Positions 7,950-16,744 of a stretch of DNA of 20,476 nucleotides are shown here, piece by piece; within the stretch, counting starts at the first letter, position 1, and the number at the start of each line of letters is the position of its first letter. The position numbers and the translations under genes are program-made. The DNA is from Methanosarcinales archaeon (GTDB lineage Archaea > Halobacteriota > Methanosarcinia > Methanosarcinales > Methanocomedenaceae), in the NCBI GenBank assembly GCA_030614485.1, contig JAUWTY010000003.1, forward strand, positions 1-20,476, read 5' to 3'. A model generated the notes under the pieces. The model worked only from the letters and a program-made list of their open reading frames with translations, was not told the origin of the DNA and ran no database searches.

Positions 7950-8405
7950 ATGTCAAGAATTCAATATTCAGTTCAGACAGACCCGGAAACTACATCCACT
8001 GCAATGGGTCATGAATTACATATCTCACCCAGGCATTCCAGGGAGATATGCAGGGCCATCAAGGGTATGAAGACTGAACGTGCAAGGCACTATCTTGGGG
8101 AAGTGGCTGCTCTAAAACAGGCAGTACCGTTTAAGCGGCACAATGACGGTATGGGGCACCGCAAGGGTCCCATGGCTGCTGGCAGGTACCCCCAGAAAGC
8201 TGCTAAAGAATTTATCAAGATTCTGGTAAATGCAGAGGCCAACGCTGAATATAAGGGGCTTGACCCCCAGCGTATGAAGATCAGTCACATCTCAACCAAA
8301 CAAGGACGTGTGATACATGGTTACAGGGCCAGGGCACGGGGTAGCTCTTCACCTAAGAACACAGAGACAGTGAACATAGAAGTAGTACTCCAGGAGGTGC
8401 AGTAA
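7950..8405 (+). CDS. rpl22: 50S ribosomal protein uL22
   Basis: Large-subunit protein whose long beta hairpin lines the exit tunnel. At 151 residues it is normal for archaea. The N-terminal helices contain the [15 protein letters not shown] segment and the hairpin lies near [31 protein letters not shown], ending with the conserved NIEVVLQE strand. GGAGG at 7938-7942, 7 bases from the ATG, sets the start. uS3 follows 2 bases after the stop. Confidence 0.97.
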   Translation: MSRIQYSVQTDPETTSTAMGHELHISPRHSREICRAIKGMKTERARHYLGEVAALKQAVPFKRHNDGMGHRKGPMAAGRYPQKAAKEFIKILVNAEANAEYKGLDPQRMKISHISTKQGRVIHGYRARARGSSSPKNTETVNIEVVLQEVQ

Positions 8406-8407
8406 AC

Positions 8408-9418
8408 ATGGGAATTGAGAGAAAGTTCGTACAGGATGGGCTGACCAAGGCAAGGATCAACGAGTATTTCACCAAACAGCTCGAACGTGCCGGATACGGT
8501 GGAATGGTCATGAACCGTACACCCATGGGCACCCAGATAACCCTGTTAGCAGAGAAACCAGGAATGGTCATAGGTAAAGGTGGTAAGACCATACAGCGCC
8601 TGACCAGGGACATGTCATATATTTTCAATGTGGACAATCCACAGATCGAGGTGCAGGAAGTAAAAGTACCTGAACTCAATGCACAGATGATGGCAAACCG
8701 CCTGGCAAATGCTCTTGAGAGAGGATGGTATTTCAGGAAAGCGGGGCACAATATGCTGAGCCGTATCATGGATTCCGGGGCACTGGGTTGCCAGATTGTA
8801 ATCTCTGGAAAACTTACCGGTCCTCGGTCAAGGGTTTCCAAGATGGTTGAAGGTTACATTAAACATGCAGGCAAGCCTGCTGAGGAACTTGTGGATTCGG
8901 GTTATGCTATGGCAGTAAAGAAATTAGGCGCTATCGGTTGCAGTGTACGCATCGTACCCCCGGGCACCGTACTTCCTGGCAAGTTCCATATGCTAAAAGA
9001 GACGGCTCCTGAAGTTGCTGAACCTGAAGTAAAGGAAAGCATCAAAGAGGTTGTCGAAAAGGCTCCTGATAAAAAGGAGGCTAAGATGGCCAATCTTAGA
9101 CAGGTCGGCAGTATCTGGGAGCACAGGCATGACGACATGGACTGGCATCCAATGTCCAGACCACACGATACACCTGCAGATGCCAAACCAGAAGAGGTTG
9201 TTGAAGCACAACCCGAAGCAAAGCCCACGGGAGAGACCAAAGTGACCAATGAGGCACCAACCGAAACAGGGGTTAATACTGCCGTACAGCCAGAGGGTGA
9301 AACAGCGGTTAACGAGCAGACACGTGACAACAACGGTGTTGAAGAGCACAAGCACGAAGGCTATGATTACTGGCATCCGTCCAAAAGAATGCACAAGGTC
9401 GAAGGAGATGATGAGTGA
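8408..9418 (+). CDS. rps3: 30S ribosomal protein uS3 with a long acidic C-terminal extension
   Basis: Small-subunit head protein at the mRNA entry channel. The first ~199 residues are the conserved core: N-terminal helices, the type II KH domain with the GKGG loop at 56-59 ([16 protein letters not shown]), and the C-terminal domain through [20 protein letters not shown]. Residues 200-336 are an extra tail: acidic, rich in Ala, Pro, Thr and Glu. It contains two similar motifs, [18 protein letters not shown] (236-253) and [19 protein letters not shown] (311-329). GGAGGTG at 8393-8399 sets the ATG. An in-frame ATG at 9086 (residue 227) also has a strong Shine-Dalgarno (AAGGAGG, 9074-9080). C-terminal extensions on archaeal uS3 are known, but the role of this one is unknown. 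Confidence 0.97.
   Translation: MGIERKFVQDGLTKARINEYFTKQLERAGYGGMVMNRTPMGTQITLLAEKPGMVIGKGGKTIQRLTRDMSYIFNVDNPQIEVQEVKVPELNAQMMANRLANALERGWYFRKAGHNMLSRIMDSGALGCQIVISGKLTGPRSRVSKMVEGYIKHAGKPAEELVDSGYAMAVKKLGAIGCSVRIVPPGTVLPGKFHMLKETAPEVAEPEVKESIKEVVEKAPDKKEAKMANLRQVGSIWEHRHDDMDWHPMSRPHDTPADAKPEEVVEAQPEAKPTGETKVTNEAPTETGVNTAVQPEGETAVNEQTRDNNGVEEHKHEGYDYWHPSKRMHKVEGDDE
9074..9088 (+). promoter_or_regulatory. Internal Shine-Dalgarno and in-frame ATG inside uS3
   Basis: AAGGAGG at 9074-9080, 5 bases before ATG 9086-9088, is as good as the sites that start the neighbouring genes. It is in the uS3 frame and would yield a 110-residue product equal to uS3 residues 227-336, beginning [13 protein letters not shown]. 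Whether it is used is unknown. The same bases encode KKEAKM, so chance is possible. Confidence 0.35.
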
Positions 9419-9618
9419 TGGCCATACTGCGAGTGGATGAGATACAGAATATGAGCCTTGAGGAGAGACTGGATGAACTGGATACTCTTAACGCTGAACT
9501 CATAAGAGAGCGTGCCGTTGCATCGGCTGGCGGTGCACCTGAAAACCCGGGTCGCATCGGTGAGATACGCAGGGCCATTGCAAGGATCAAAACCATACAA
9601 ACAGAAATAGGTGAATAA
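9418..9618 (+). CDS. rpl29: 50S ribosomal protein uL29
   Basis: Small helical large-subunit protein at the tunnel exit next to uL23. The 66 residues are typical: [20 protein letters not shown], then AELIRERA and the conserved [24 protein letters not shown] start at ATG 9418, which overlaps the uS3 stop (TGATG) and gives the usual MAILR opening. A GTG at 9415 would add one residue. The Shine-Dalgarno AAGGAG lies at about 9402-9407 inside the uS3 tail. Confidence 0.95.
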   Translation: MAILRVDEIQNMSLEERLDELDTLNAELIRERAVASAGGAPENPGRIGEIRRAIARIKTIQTEIGE

Positions 9619-9631
9619 TCGGAGGTAATAC

Positions 9632-9967
9632 ATGCAGATTACACCCCAAAACCTCATCCATCATGAACTGATAGGGCTTGAGGCTGAGGTGGTGGACTGC
9701 TCAAACACTGCTCAAATAGGAATTAGAGGAAAAGTGATTGACGAAACTAGAAACACAATACGCATTGATGTGGGTGACAGGCGCGTTAAGACTGTGCCCA
9801 AGTCCCATACTCAATTCATGTTCACAATACCCGCAAGTGATGGTAGACGTTACCTGCCAGACACAAATGTGTGGGTAAGAGTGGATGGAACTTTATTGCT
9901 CTCACAACCCGAAAATCGCATTCAATCAAAGTTCAAGAAAACTATCAGGCGAAGAGTAAATCTCTAA
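9632..9967 (+). CDS. rnp1: Ribonuclease P protein component 1 (Rpp29/Pop4)
   Basis: Protein subunit of the archaeal RNase P that matures tRNA 5' ends; it pairs with Rpp21 on the specificity domain of the RNA. At 111 residues it has the expected size. The Sm-like beta barrel is visible: [35 protein letters not shown] and [13 protein letters not shown], ending in a basic tail ([12 protein letters not shown]). GGAGGTAATA at 9621-9630 directly precedes the ATG. Its place between uL29 and uS17 is the standard euryarchaeal position and links tRNA processing to ribosome synthesis. I see no SUI1-type gene between uL29 and this one. Confidence 0.95.
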   Translation: MQITPQNLIHHELIGLEAEVVDCSNTAQIGIRGKVIDETRNTIRIDVGDRRVKTVPKSHTQFMFTIPASDGRRYLPDTNVWVRVDGTLLLSQPENRIQSKFKKTIRRRVNL

Positions 9968-9992
9968 AATACAAATATTGAGGTATATAATA

Positions 9993-10316
9993 ATGACACG
10001 AAATATAGGGCTGGACGTCGAAGCTCCCTCTGGGGAGTGCACTGACATCAACTGTCCTTTCCATGGTACATTACCCGTAAGGGGCCAGGTTTTTACCGGG
10101 TCGGTAGTGGCCAGTAAAATGGATAAGACAGTTGTAGTGAAACGGATGTTCGAGAAGCTCATCCCAAAATATGAGCGACACGAGAAGAGACAATCAAAGA
10201 TTCATGCCCATAACCCCCCATGCATTGATGCAAAAGAGGGAGATGAGGTAAAGATTGCAGAATGCAGGCCTTTGAGCAAGACCAAGACCTTTGTGGTTAT
10301 CGAGGTGACGAAATGA
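9993..10316 (+). CDS. rps17: 30S ribosomal protein uS17
   Basis: Early-assembly OB-fold protein of the small-subunit body. I start at ATG 9993, giving [16 protein letters not shown] as in other archaea (107 residues). An upstream in-frame TTG at 9978 lies beside the Shine-Dalgarno GAGGT (9980-9984) and is unlikely. The N-terminal [15 protein letters not shown] and the core [45 protein letters not shown] are typical. The stop overlaps the uL14 ATG as ATGA. Confidence 0.96.
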   Translation: MTRNIGLDVEAPSGECTDINCPFHGTLPVRGQVFTGSVVASKMDKTVVVKRMFEKLIPKYERHEKRQSKIHAHNPPCIDAKEGDEVKIAECRPLSKTKTFVVIEVTK

Positions 10317-10711
10317 GAGGTATGAAAGCAAATATACCACGTGCCTTGAATGCTGGTGCCTTGCTGGATTGTGTGGATAATACAGGTGCCAGGCAGGTAA
10401 AGCTCATATCTGTGAAGAAATATCGTGGTGTCAAGAACAGGCATCCTAAAGGTGGTATCGGTGACATGCTGGTGGTCAGTGTTAAGAAAGGCACGCCAGA
10501 AATGCGCAAACAGGTATTGAAAGCAGTCGTAGTGCGACAGAAGAAAGAGTTCAGGCGACCGGACGGTCTGAGGGTATCTTTTGAGGATAATGCTGTGGTT
10601 ATCACGGATGATGAAGGCATACCTAAAGGAACAGATATTAAGGGTCCGGTGGCCAGGGAAGCTGCAGAGCGGTTTACTAAGATCGCATCAGTTGCTTCTA
10701 TTATAGTGTGA
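10313..10711 (+). CDS. rpl14: 50S ribosomal protein uL14
   Basis: Large-subunit protein at the subunit interface, contacting uL3 and the small subunit. I start at ATG 10313 ([15 protein letters not shown], 132 residues), because it overlaps the uS17 stop as ATGA and has GAGGTG 5 bases upstream (10302-10307). The core is highly conserved: [83 protein letters not shown] second Met at 10322 is an alternative start with no site of its own. Confidence 0.97.
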   Translation: MRGMKANIPRALNAGALLDCVDNTGARQVKLISVKKYRGVKNRHPKGGIGDMLVVSVKKGTPEMRKQVLKAVVVRQKKEFRRPDGLRVSFEDNAVVITDDEGIPKGTDIKGPVAREAAERFTKIASVASIIV

Positions 10712-10721
10712 GGTGTGCTGT

Positions 10722-11093
10722 ATGAAGATTGAATCAACACAACCAAGAAAACAGCGCAAAGCACGGTATAACGCAAAGTTGCACCAGCGCCAGAAACTGA
10801 TGAGCGCTTTTTTGTCCCCTGATTTGCGGGCAAAGTACAACAAGCGTAACCTGCCTGTCAGGGAAGGAGATACTGTTATGATTATGCGAGGGGACCACAC
10901 AGGTACTGAAGGAAAAGTGGAACTGGTAAATTTAAAACACATTACTATTGTTGTGGAGGGTGTAAGTGTGCCAAAAGCAGACGGCACCGAAGTACCCAGA
11001 CCTGTACATCCATCCAATGTAATGATCACCAAGCTTGACCTGAGTGATGATATTCGAGAACTGACATTATCAAGAGGAGGCGAAGAACAGTGA
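10722..11093 (+). CDS. rpl24: 50S ribosomal protein uL24
   Basis: KOW-motif protein that initiates large-subunit assembly. The start is ATG 10722, preceded by GAGGTG (10710-10715), giving 123 residues; an in-frame GTG at 10713 lies within that site. The N-terminal stretch [23 protein letters not shown] is typical of archaeal/eukaryotic uL24, as is [33 protein letters not shown] (KOW) and the later [14 protein letters not shown]. Its stop overlaps the eS4 start as GTGA. Confidence 0.96.
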   Translation: MKIESTQPRKQRKARYNAKLHQRQKLMSAFLSPDLRAKYNKRNLPVREGDTVMIMRGDHTGTEGKVELVNLKHITIVVEGVSVPKADGTEVPRPVHPSNVMITKLDLSDDIRELTLSRGGEEQ

Positions 11094-11806
11094 GCAGACA
11101 TCTTAAAAGAATCGCTTCTCCAAAGAGTTGGCCCGTATCCAAGAAGACCAATATCTGGATCACAAAACCCAATCCAGGCCCCCATTCAGGTAAACAAGCA
11201 CTACCATTGGGAGTACTTCTCAGGGATATACTGAAACTGGCAGATAATTTGAGGGAAGCCAAACGAATTTTACACGAAGGCAATGTGCTGGTTGATGGGA
11301 TAGTAAGGAAAGACTACAAATTCCCTATAGGTGTCTTTGATGTAATCCAGGTTCCTAAGGTTGGGATAAGTTACAGAATACTCCTGGACCCTAAAGGCAG
11401 GTTAATGGTCAATGAGCTGGATGTGGAAAATCCAAAGAAACCGTGCAAGATACTGAACAAGACCACTATAAAAGGTGCCAGGGTACAATTGAACCTCCAT
11501 GATGGTACAAATATCATTGCCAGCAATGACTATAAGTCTAATGATACGGTCATCTTGAATATTCCTGATAAGAGTATAGACAAGCATATCAAATACGAAC
11601 CTGGTAATAAGGCGGTCATTACTGGCGGTACCCATTCAGGGCAACTTGCCAGCATCACTGATATAAAGAAAGTGCGCAGTAGCAGGCACAACATGGTTGT
11701 GCTTACAAGGGATGATGGTACTGATTTCGAGACTATCGAGGACTATGTGTTCGTGGTGGGAACTGATAAACCAGAGTTCAATCTGGGAGGTGCTATCCAT
11801 GAGTGA
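11090..11806 (+). CDS. rps4e: 30S ribosomal protein eS4
   Basis: Archaeal/eukaryotic-specific small-subunit protein with no bacterial counterpart at this locus. The 238 residues show the N-terminal [18 protein letters not shown], an S4 RNA-binding domain ([41 protein letters not shown]), the S4e central domain and a KOW-like [18 protein letters not shown], then a C-terminal tail. GTG 11090 is the start; GAGGAGG at 11074-11080 lies 9 bases upstream and the codon overlaps the uL24 stop (GTGA). The 3' end overlaps uL5 by 8 bases. Confidence 0.96.
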   Translation: MSRHLKRIASPKSWPVSKKTNIWITKPNPGPHSGKQALPLGVLLRDILKLADNLREAKRILHEGNVLVDGIVRKDYKFPIGVFDVIQVPKVGISYRILLDPKGRLMVNELDVENPKKPCKILNKTTIKGARVQLNLHDGTNIIASNDYKSNDTVILNIPDKSIDKHIKYEPGNKAVITGGTHSGQLASITDIKKVRSSRHNMVVLTRDDGTDFETIEDYVFVVGTDKPEFNLGGAIHE

Positions 11807-12317
11807 GAGTAATGTGATGAGAACGCCCAAGGTCGATAAACTTACTGTCCATATTGGTGTGGGCGAGAGTGGTGAGAACCTTAACAATGCTGAGGATATA
11901 CTCAATACCATTGCCCACCAGCAAGGAGTAAGGACCAAGGCCAAAAGAACAATGCTGGCGTTCAGTATAAAGAAGCATGAACCTATTGGCTGTAAAGTTA
12001 CCCTGAGGGGTGAATTGGCAGAGAATTTCTTGAGGACCAGCCTGGGGATCATTGAGAACCAGTTAAAAGAATCACAATTCGATAATACTGGCAATTTCAG
12101 TTTTGGGATTGAGGAACATACAGATTTTCCTGAATTGAAATATGATCCCAAGATTGGTATTTTTGGTATGGATGTAACAGTATCCCTGATCAGACCCGGT
12201 TATCGGGTGGTCAGGCGTAAGATACAGAAACAGAAGGTTCCAAACAGCCATAAGTTGACTAAACCGGATGCCATTGCATATATTAAGGGTGCATATGGAG
12301 TGGAGGTACTGGCATGA
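11799..12317 (+). CDS. rpl5: 50S ribosomal protein uL5
   Basis: Binds 5S rRNA in the central protuberance together with uL18. I start at ATG 11799 ([22 protein letters not shown], 172 residues), set by GGGAGGTG at 11785-11792, 6 bases upstream. It overlaps the end of eS4 by 8 bases. An earlier in-frame start at 11697 would lie entirely within eS4 coding sequence. Conserved stretches are [57 protein letters not shown] and [14 protein letters not shown]. The stop overlaps the uS14 ATG (ATGA). Confidence 0.96.
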   Translation: MSESNVMRTPKVDKLTVHIGVGESGENLNNAEDILNTIAHQQGVRTKAKRTMLAFSIKKHEPIGCKVTLRGELAENFLRTSLGIIENQLKESQFDNTGNFSFGIEEHTDFPELKYDPKIGIFGMDVTVSLIRPGYRVVRRKIQKQKVPNSHKLTKPDAIAYIKGAYGVEVLA

Positions 12318-12481
12318 ATAAAAAAACAGTAGCTCAAACAGAACAGAAGTTCGGCCGGGGTGCTAATGAATGTAAGAGATGCGGCCGGAAACAGGGACTT
12401 GTAAGGAAATATGGAATATACCTGTGTCGTCAGTGTTTCAGAGAAATGGCTCCGGACATGGGATTTACCAAGAATTCATGA
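12314..12481 (+). CDS. rps14: 30S ribosomal protein uS14, zinc-binding type, 55 residues
   Basis: Small-subunit head protein. Reading from ATG 12314 gives [20 protein letters not shown], then [35 protein letters not shown], stop at 12479-12481. The four Cys C20, C23, C38, C41 form the CxxC...CxxC zinc site of the short archaeal/eukaryotic uS14. The ATG overlaps the uL5 stop as ATGA, with GGAGG at 12302-12306 upstream. The gene is small but its position between uL5 and uS8 and the motif make it certain. Confidence 0.97.
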   Translation: MNKKTVAQTEQKFGRGANECKRCGRKQGLVRKYGIYLCRQCFREMAPDMGFTKNS

Positions 12482-12492
12482 GGTGAAAAAAT

Positions 12493-12885
12493 ATGGTATT
12501 ATTAGACCCATTAGCAGATGCCCTCTCCACAATGAAGAATGCGGAGAGCACAGGCAAGTCCCATTGCATCATTCATCCTGCTTCCAAATTGATCGGAAAT
12601 GTACTGAAGGTCATGCAGGATATGGGATATGTGGGACAGTTCGAGTTCATAGACGACGGCATGGCCGGTATGATAAAAGTTGAACTCATTGGAAAGATAA
12701 ACAAATGCGGAGTCATAAAACCCAGATCAGCAGTTGGGTACAGGGACTTTGAGAAATGGGAGAAACGCTACCTCCCAGCCAGCAATTTCGGTGCTCTGAT
12801 ATTGACTACACCTAATGGTGTGCAGTCTCATAATGACGCCAGGGCCCAGACGGTTGGCGGTCAGTTGCTTGCATACGTATACTGA
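12493..12885 (+). CDS. rps8: 30S ribosomal protein uS8
   Basis: Assembly protein that binds h21 of 16S rRNA; in E. coli the homologue represses the spc operon. The 130 residues match archaeal uS8. Recognisable parts are [54 protein letters not shown] and the C-terminal [16 protein letters not shown]...[15 protein letters not shown] at 12480-12485, overlapping the uS14 stop, is 7 bases before the ATG. uL6 follows 11 bases later. Confidence 0.97.
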   Translation: MVLLDPLADALSTMKNAESTGKSHCIIHPASKLIGNVLKVMQDMGYVGQFEFIDDGMAGMIKVELIGKINKCGVIKPRSAVGYRDFEKWEKRYLPASNFGALILTTPNGVQSHNDARAQTVGGQLLAYVY

Positions 12886-12896
12886 GGTGTGACATA

Positions 12897-13433
12897 ATGG
12901 TTAAGGAGATAAAAAGAGCCGTGGAAATTCCGGATGCGGTGAATGTGGTGATGGATGGCAGTATGTGTACTGTCACAGGTCCAAAAGGCACCATGTCCCG
13001 CTCACTCTGGTATCCCGGTATCGTTATAGAACTGGTTGATAACCAGGTTACGGTGGATTCACCCAATCCGAGGAAAAAACAGCAGGCCATGATTGGTACG
13101 ATTTCGTCACACATCAACAATATGATAAGAGGTGTCACTGATGGCTTTACTTATACTATGAAAATGGTATATTCTCACTTCCCTATCCAGTTGAAGGTTG
13201 AGGCCGGTGCCTTGAATATCGGGAATTTCCTTGGCGAGAAAAAGCCGAGAAAGGCCAGGATAATGGGAGAGACAAAGGTGGATGTTAAAGGCGATGAGTT
13301 AGTGGTAACCGGTATCAACATTGAAGATGTTGGACAGACCGCTGCTAATATCCAGCAGGCGACCAAAATAAAGAGATTTGACCCCAGGGTATTCCAGGAC
13401 GGAATATATGTGGTGGAGAAGACGACAGCGTAG
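12897..13433 (+). CDS. rpl6: 50S ribosomal protein uL6
   Basis: Large-subunit protein near the sarcin-ricin loop and the GTPase centre. The 178 residues show the two repeated alpha/beta domains of the family: [22 protein letters not shown] in the first and [38 protein letters not shown] in the second. The archaeal [16 protein letters not shown] segment links them. GAGGTG at 12884-12889 overlaps the uS8 stop, 7 bases before the ATG. The sequence around its stop (AGGTGATC) forms the Shine-Dalgarno of eL32. Confidence 0.97.
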   Translation: MVKEIKRAVEIPDAVNVVMDGSMCTVTGPKGTMSRSLWYPGIVIELVDNQVTVDSPNPRKKQQAMIGTISSHINNMIRGVTDGFTYTMKMVYSHFPIQLKVEAGALNIGNFLGEKKPRKARIMGETKVDVKGDELVVTGINIEDVGQTAANIQQATKIKRFDPRVFQDGIYVVEKTTA

Positions 13434-13442
13434 GTGATCATA

Positions 13443-14168
13443 ATGGAAGATACGATAATCGAAGAATTCACTTCACTCAAAGGGGTCGGCGAATCCAAGG
13501 CTAAGGCTCTGTATGAAGCAGGATATAATTCATTTGAGGACCTGAACAAAGCCACAGTCGAGGAGTTATCTGAAATTAAAGGGATAACTGAGGCCCTGGC
13601 TGAGCAGGTATTGGATGAAGTGTCCCATTTTACTGATGAAGTCAATGCAGAAGAAGCTGAAGATGTAAAGGTTGAAGAAGAATTAGAAGACGTTGGAGAG
13701 GTTGAGGAAGCAGAAGCAGAGGAAGAGTTTGAGGAAGAGACCAAAGTCGTTCCCACTGCAGAACTTGAGCTGGAACCTGGATCCAAGAGGCTTCTCAATG
13801 TCAGGAAGAGACAAAAACTCAAGAAACCACACTTTGTCCAGACCGACCAGCATAAGAAAAAGAAATTAAAGGATGTCTGGAGAAAGCCCAGAGGATTGCA
13901 TAATAAGAAACGGAAGTACATCCTCGGTAAAGGCGAGATGGCAAGACCAGGATACGGCAGTCCTGCGGCAGTCAGGGGATTGCATCCATCTGGCTTTGAG
14001 GAAGTCCTGCTATCCAGGGCCAAGGACCTTGACAATGTTGATCCTGCTACGCAGGCTATTCGTATTGCCAGGACCGTAGGACAGCGAAAGCGCATGGATA
14101 TTGTGAAAAAGGCACAGAGCCTGGGACTGAAGATACTCAATCTACCTTATCAAGAGGAGGTGCAGTGA
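13443..14168 (+). CDS. rpl32e: 50S ribosomal protein eL32 with an N-terminal helix-hairpin-helix extension
   Basis: Archaeal/eukaryotic large-subunit protein. I start at ATG 13443 because AGGTGATC (13432-13439), complementary to the expected 16S rRNA tail, lies just upstream; a GTG at 13434 falls inside that site. The 241 residues have three parts. Residues 8-58 form a double helix-hairpin-helix ([17 protein letters not shown] and [17 protein letters not shown]), the kind found in DNA/RNA-binding proteins. Residues 63-112 are a very acidic linker. Residues 114-241 are the eL32 core, with [28 protein letters not shown] and [21 protein letters not shown]. Extended eL32 of similar length is known in haloarchaea. 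Confidence 0.95.
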   Translation: MEDTIIEEFTSLKGVGESKAKALYEAGYNSFEDLNKATVEELSEIKGITEALAEQVLDEVSHFTDEVNAEEAEDVKVEEELEDVGEVEEAEAEEEFEEETKVVPTAELELEPGSKRLLNVRKRQKLKKPHFVQTDQHKKKKLKDVWRKPRGLHNKKRKYILGKGEMARPGYGSPAAVRGLHPSGFEEVLLSRAKDLDNVDPATQAIRIARTVGQRKRMDIVKKAQSLGLKILNLPYQEEVQ

Positions 14169-14169
14169 G

Positions 14170-14622
14170 ATGTCAGACCTCAAGAACCAGAAAAAAATTG
14201 CAGCCAGTGTGCTAAAAGTCGGGGTGAACCGGATTTGGTTTGACCCTGAGGCAGCAGGCGATATTGCTAATGCTATCACCCGTGAAGATTTGAGGGAACT
14301 TATTTCCAGCGGTGTGGTAAAAGCCAAACATGTGAAAGGCGTGTCCAGGGGACGTGCCCGGAAGGTGGATGTCAAAAGGGCATATGGACACCGTAAAGGT
14401 CACGGTTCCAGAAGCGGGGCCAAAGGTGCCCGTAATCCCAGAAAACAGCAATGGATGACGAAGATACGTGCCCTGAGGAAAAAGTTGCGTGAACTGAAAA
14501 GTGACGGTACGCTGGATAAATCGGCTTACTGTACCATGCGCCGTAAGGCAAAAGGTGGCGTGTACAGGAACGTGGCACACATGGAAGCGCATATTGAATC
14601 CATTGAACATAAGGAGACGTGA
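14170..14622 (+). CDS. rpl19e: 50S ribosomal protein eL19
   Basis: Archaeal/eukaryotic large-subunit protein that also forms an inter-subunit bridge. The 150 residues are typical for archaea and strongly basic. Segments: [73 protein letters not shown] and [22 protein letters not shown] at 14153-14161, inside the end of eL32, lies 8 bases before the ATG. uL18 follows after 6 bases. Confidence 0.97.
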   Translation: MSDLKNQKKIAASVLKVGVNRIWFDPEAAGDIANAITREDLRELISSGVVKAKHVKGVSRGRARKVDVKRAYGHRKGHGSRSGAKGARNPRKQQWMTKIRALRKKLRELKSDGTLDKSAYCTMRRKAKGGVYRNVAHMEAHIESIEHKET

Positions 14623-14628
14623 TGATAC

Positions 14629-15153
14629 ATGGCAACAGGACCTAGATACAAAGTAGCATTCAGACGTAGAAGAGAAGGAAGGACCGATTATCATCAGCGG
14701 CTCAAATTGTTGGTGTCTAAACAGGCCCGGGTAGTAGCACGCAGGAGCTTGAAACATATGAGGCTCCAGCTGGTGATACCAAAACCTGAAGGTGACCAAA
14801 CTTTAGTTCATACCGATTCTACCGAACTCGGTAATTACGACTATACCGGGCCAACAGGCAATATACCATCAGCATACCTCACAGGTCTGCTTTTTGGTTA
14901 TAAGGCCCGGAAGGCCGGATATGAAAACGCAGTGCTGGATATGGGACTACAGGTTTCAACCAGGGGTGGCCGGGTATATGCTGCTTTGAAAGGCATTGTG
15001 GATTCTGGTTTGGATGTACCCCATGACCCTGAGATATTTCCTGGTGAGCCCAGAATAAGGGGTGAAGAGATCAAGGAATATACCGGTACTGATATACCTG
15101 CCATGTTCGATGAGACCCTGGCAAAGATTAAAAATGAATTTGGGGAGGATTAA
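14629..15153 (+). CDS. rpl18: 50S ribosomal protein uL18
   Basis: 5S rRNA-binding protein of the central protuberance, partner of uL5. The 174 residues are archaeal length. The N-terminal GPRYKVAFRRRREGRTDYHQRLKLLVS, the central GNIPSAYLTGLLFGYKARKAG and the C-terminal GLDVPHDPEIFPGEPRIRGEEI are conserved. The ATG at 14629 gives the usual MATGPRYKV opening; AAGGAG at 14611-14616 is 12 bases away, rather far. A nearer ATG at 14622 is out of frame. Confidence 0.96.
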   Translation: MATGPRYKVAFRRRREGRTDYHQRLKLLVSKQARVVARRSLKHMRLQLVIPKPEGDQTLVHTDSTELGNYDYTGPTGNIPSAYLTGLLFGYKARKAGYENAVLDMGLQVSTRGGRVYAALKGIVDSGLDVPHDPEIFPGEPRIRGEEIKEYTGTDIPAMFDETLAKIKNEFGED

Positions 15154-15156
15154 ACA

Positions 15157-15777
15157 ATGGCATATGGTTACGAGACAGAATGGATTCCCAAGACAAGGCT
15201 GGGAATACTGGTAAAGGAAGGCCAGGTGACCTCAATGGACGAGGCATTGCAATCAGGTCTTCCTATCAGGGAACCTCAGATAGTGGATGCACTTCTTCCC
15301 GAACTGAAGGAAGAAGTACTGGACATTAACATGGTTCAGAGAATGACTGACTCTGGTCGGCGGGTAAAGTTCAGAGCCGTAGTGGCTGTGGGCAATGAAG
15401 ATGGTTTTATCGGCATGGGCCAGGGCAAGGATGCACAGGTCGGGCCAGCAATACGCAAAGCTATTGACATTGCTAAGCTTAATATTTCAGGAGTGAAGCG
15501 AGGTTGCGGTTCATGGGAATGTGTTTGCGGGACAGAGCATACTGTTCCTTTTGAAGTTGAGGGTAAAGTGGGCAGTGTTAAAGTGATACTTAAACCTGCT
15601 CCACGTGGCTTAGGACTGGCTGCAGGGAAAACTGCAAAGACAGTTATGCAGCTGGCAGGTATCAAGGATGTCTGGACAAGGACCGAGGGTCAGACCAGGA
15701 CTACCCTGAACTTTGCCAAGGCTACTTACGAAGCACTGAAAAGGACTGCAGTAATACGTACCACGGGGGCAAAGTAA
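15157..15777 (+). CDS. rps5: 30S ribosomal protein uS5
   Basis: Small-subunit protein at the mRNA entry site, important for decoding accuracy. The 206 residues are archaeal length, with the N-terminal [16 protein letters not shown] extension, the double-stranded RNA-binding-like domain ([34 protein letters not shown]) and the archaeal [25 protein letters not shown] region with three Cys close together. It ends with [38 protein letters not shown] at 15142-15148 precedes the ATG by 8 bases. The TAA stop shares a base with the uL30 ATG (TAATG). Confidence 0.97.
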   Translation: MAYGYETEWIPKTRLGILVKEGQVTSMDEALQSGLPIREPQIVDALLPELKEEVLDINMVQRMTDSGRRVKFRAVVAVGNEDGFIGMGQGKDAQVGPAIRKAIDIAKLNISGVKRGCGSWECVCGTEHTVPFEVEGKVGSVKVILKPAPRGLGLAAGKTAKTVMQLAGIKDVWTRTEGQTRTTLNFAKATYEALKRTAVIRTTGAK

Positions 15778-16238
15778 TGTACACGGTGGTGCGACTTAGA
15801 AGTACGGTCAATACCAGGCCCGAGATAAGGGATACCCTTAAGATGCTCAGGTTGAACAAGGTCAATCATTGCGTTGTTTTGAATGAGAATCCACAGAATA
15901 AGGGCATGATACAAAAGGTTAAGGATTATGTGGCATGGGGTAATATCACCCCTGAAGCCCTGGCCCAGTTAATGCATAAAAGGTGTGAGTTGAAGGGCGG
16001 TGCCAGGTTGACCGATGAGTATGTGAAGGAGAATACATCATTCGATGGTATTGATGCCCTGGCACAGGCTATCCATGCAGGCGATGTTTCCATGAAAGAT
16101 GTGCCACAGCTCAAACCGTTGTTCAGGCTTCACCCTCCCAGAAAAGGACACAAGGGTATCAAGAAGACTGTAGCTGAAGGCGGTGTACTTGGATATCATG
16201 GTGACGACATTAATGCCTTACTTCACAAGATGAGGTGA
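15777..16238 (+). CDS. rpl30: 50S ribosomal protein uL30
   Basis: Large-subunit protein. At 153 residues it is the long archaeal/eukaryotic type, about 90 residues longer than bacterial L30. The opening [38 protein letters not shown] is the ferredoxin-like core; the C-terminal half contains [32 protein letters not shown] and [31 protein letters not shown]. The ATG overlaps the uS5 stop. Its Shine-Dalgarno is only a G-run (15765-15769), so translation probably depends on coupling to uS5. Confidence 0.96.
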   Translation: MYTVVRLRSTVNTRPEIRDTLKMLRLNKVNHCVVLNENPQNKGMIQKVKDYVAWGNITPEALAQLMHKRCELKGGARLTDEYVKENTSFDGIDALAQAIHAGDVSMKDVPQLKPLFRLHPPRKGHKGIKKTVAEGGVLGYHGDDINALLHKMR

Positions 16239-16243
16239 TTTAC

Positions 16244-16732
16244 ATGAAAAAGAATGTAACCAAATTCAGAGGTTCACGGACATGCGGAGGCGGTACTCAC
16301 AAGAACCGGCGTGGCGGTGGCAGTCGCGGAGGTCGTGGCAATGCAGGTGGATGTAAACACCATTTTGTGCGCAACTACCTCAATGGCCTGGCCTACGGAA
16401 AACATGGGTTCAAACGCCCCCAGAAGATGTTATCCTATATGCCCATAGTGAATGTGGGTGAACTGGACGAACTGGCTGAACAGCTGGTATCAGATGGTCA
16501 GGCGCAAAAGGAAGGCGACGTGTATCATATGAACCTGGCAGAACTGGACATTGATAAGGTGCTGGGCGGCGGCATGGTAACTAAATCCATGGTACTGACT
16601 GTTTCACAATGCAGCGAGAAGGCAAGGAATAAGGTAGAAGAGGCCGGAGGCAGCGTTGTGGAGTATGTGCCGTCAGAGATGGAACTACTTCCAGAACCTG
16701 AAGAGCCTTCTGAACCTGAAGAAAAAGACTGA
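16244..16732 (+). CDS. rpl15: 50S ribosomal protein uL15
   Basis: Late-assembly large-subunit protein. I start at ATG 16244 ([30 protein letters not shown], 162 residues). GAGGTGAT at 16232-16239 supplies the Shine-Dalgarno and overlaps the uL30 stop; the GTG at 16235 lies inside it. The Gly/Arg-rich N terminus, GKHGFKRP and the C-terminal AEEAGG-like [12 protein letters not shown] segment fit the family. The last ~18 residues are an acidic, Pro/Glu-rich tail. This is the last ribosomal gene before an 82-base AT-rich gap with a hairpin. Confidence 0.95.
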   Translation: MKKNVTKFRGSRTCGGGTHKNRRGGGSRGGRGNAGGCKHHFVRNYLNGLAYGKHGFKRPQKMLSYMPIVNVGELDELAEQLVSDGQAQKEGDVYHMNLAELDIDKVLGGGMVTKSMVLTVSQCSEKARNKVEEAGGSVVEYVPSEMELLPEPEEPSEPEEKD

Positions 16733-16744
16733 AATGTGAGCTTG

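Noticed and set aside
9249..9440. A small + strand frame overlapping the uS3 tail
   Set aside because: It is a frame-shifted reading of the uS3 extension with no start signal or recognisable content.
9619..9631. A SUI1/aIF1-type gene between uL29 and Rpp29
   Set aside because: I looked because some archaea have one here; the gap is only 13 bases and contains just the Shine-Dalgarno.
10262..10312. A longer uL14 starting at 10262
   Set aside because: The extra residues are out-of-frame uS17 sequence. ATG 10313 forms the ATGA junction with GAGGTG upstream and matches the family N terminus.
11697..11798. A longer uL5 starting about 100 bases upstream
   Set aside because: The added part is inside eS4 coding sequence and does not resemble uL5, whereas ATG 11799 has a strong Shine-Dalgarno at the correct distance.
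12411..12683. A 90-codon + strand frame between uS14 and uS8
   Set aside because: It overlaps the real, motif-bearing uS14 and uS8 genes in another frame and shows no conserved features of its own.
13175..14140. A 321-codon open frame on the minus strand
   Set aside because: It lies antisense to uL6 and eL32, is rich in Ser/Thr from the complement of acidic and basic codons, and has no family resemblance. The + strand genes fully explain the DNA.
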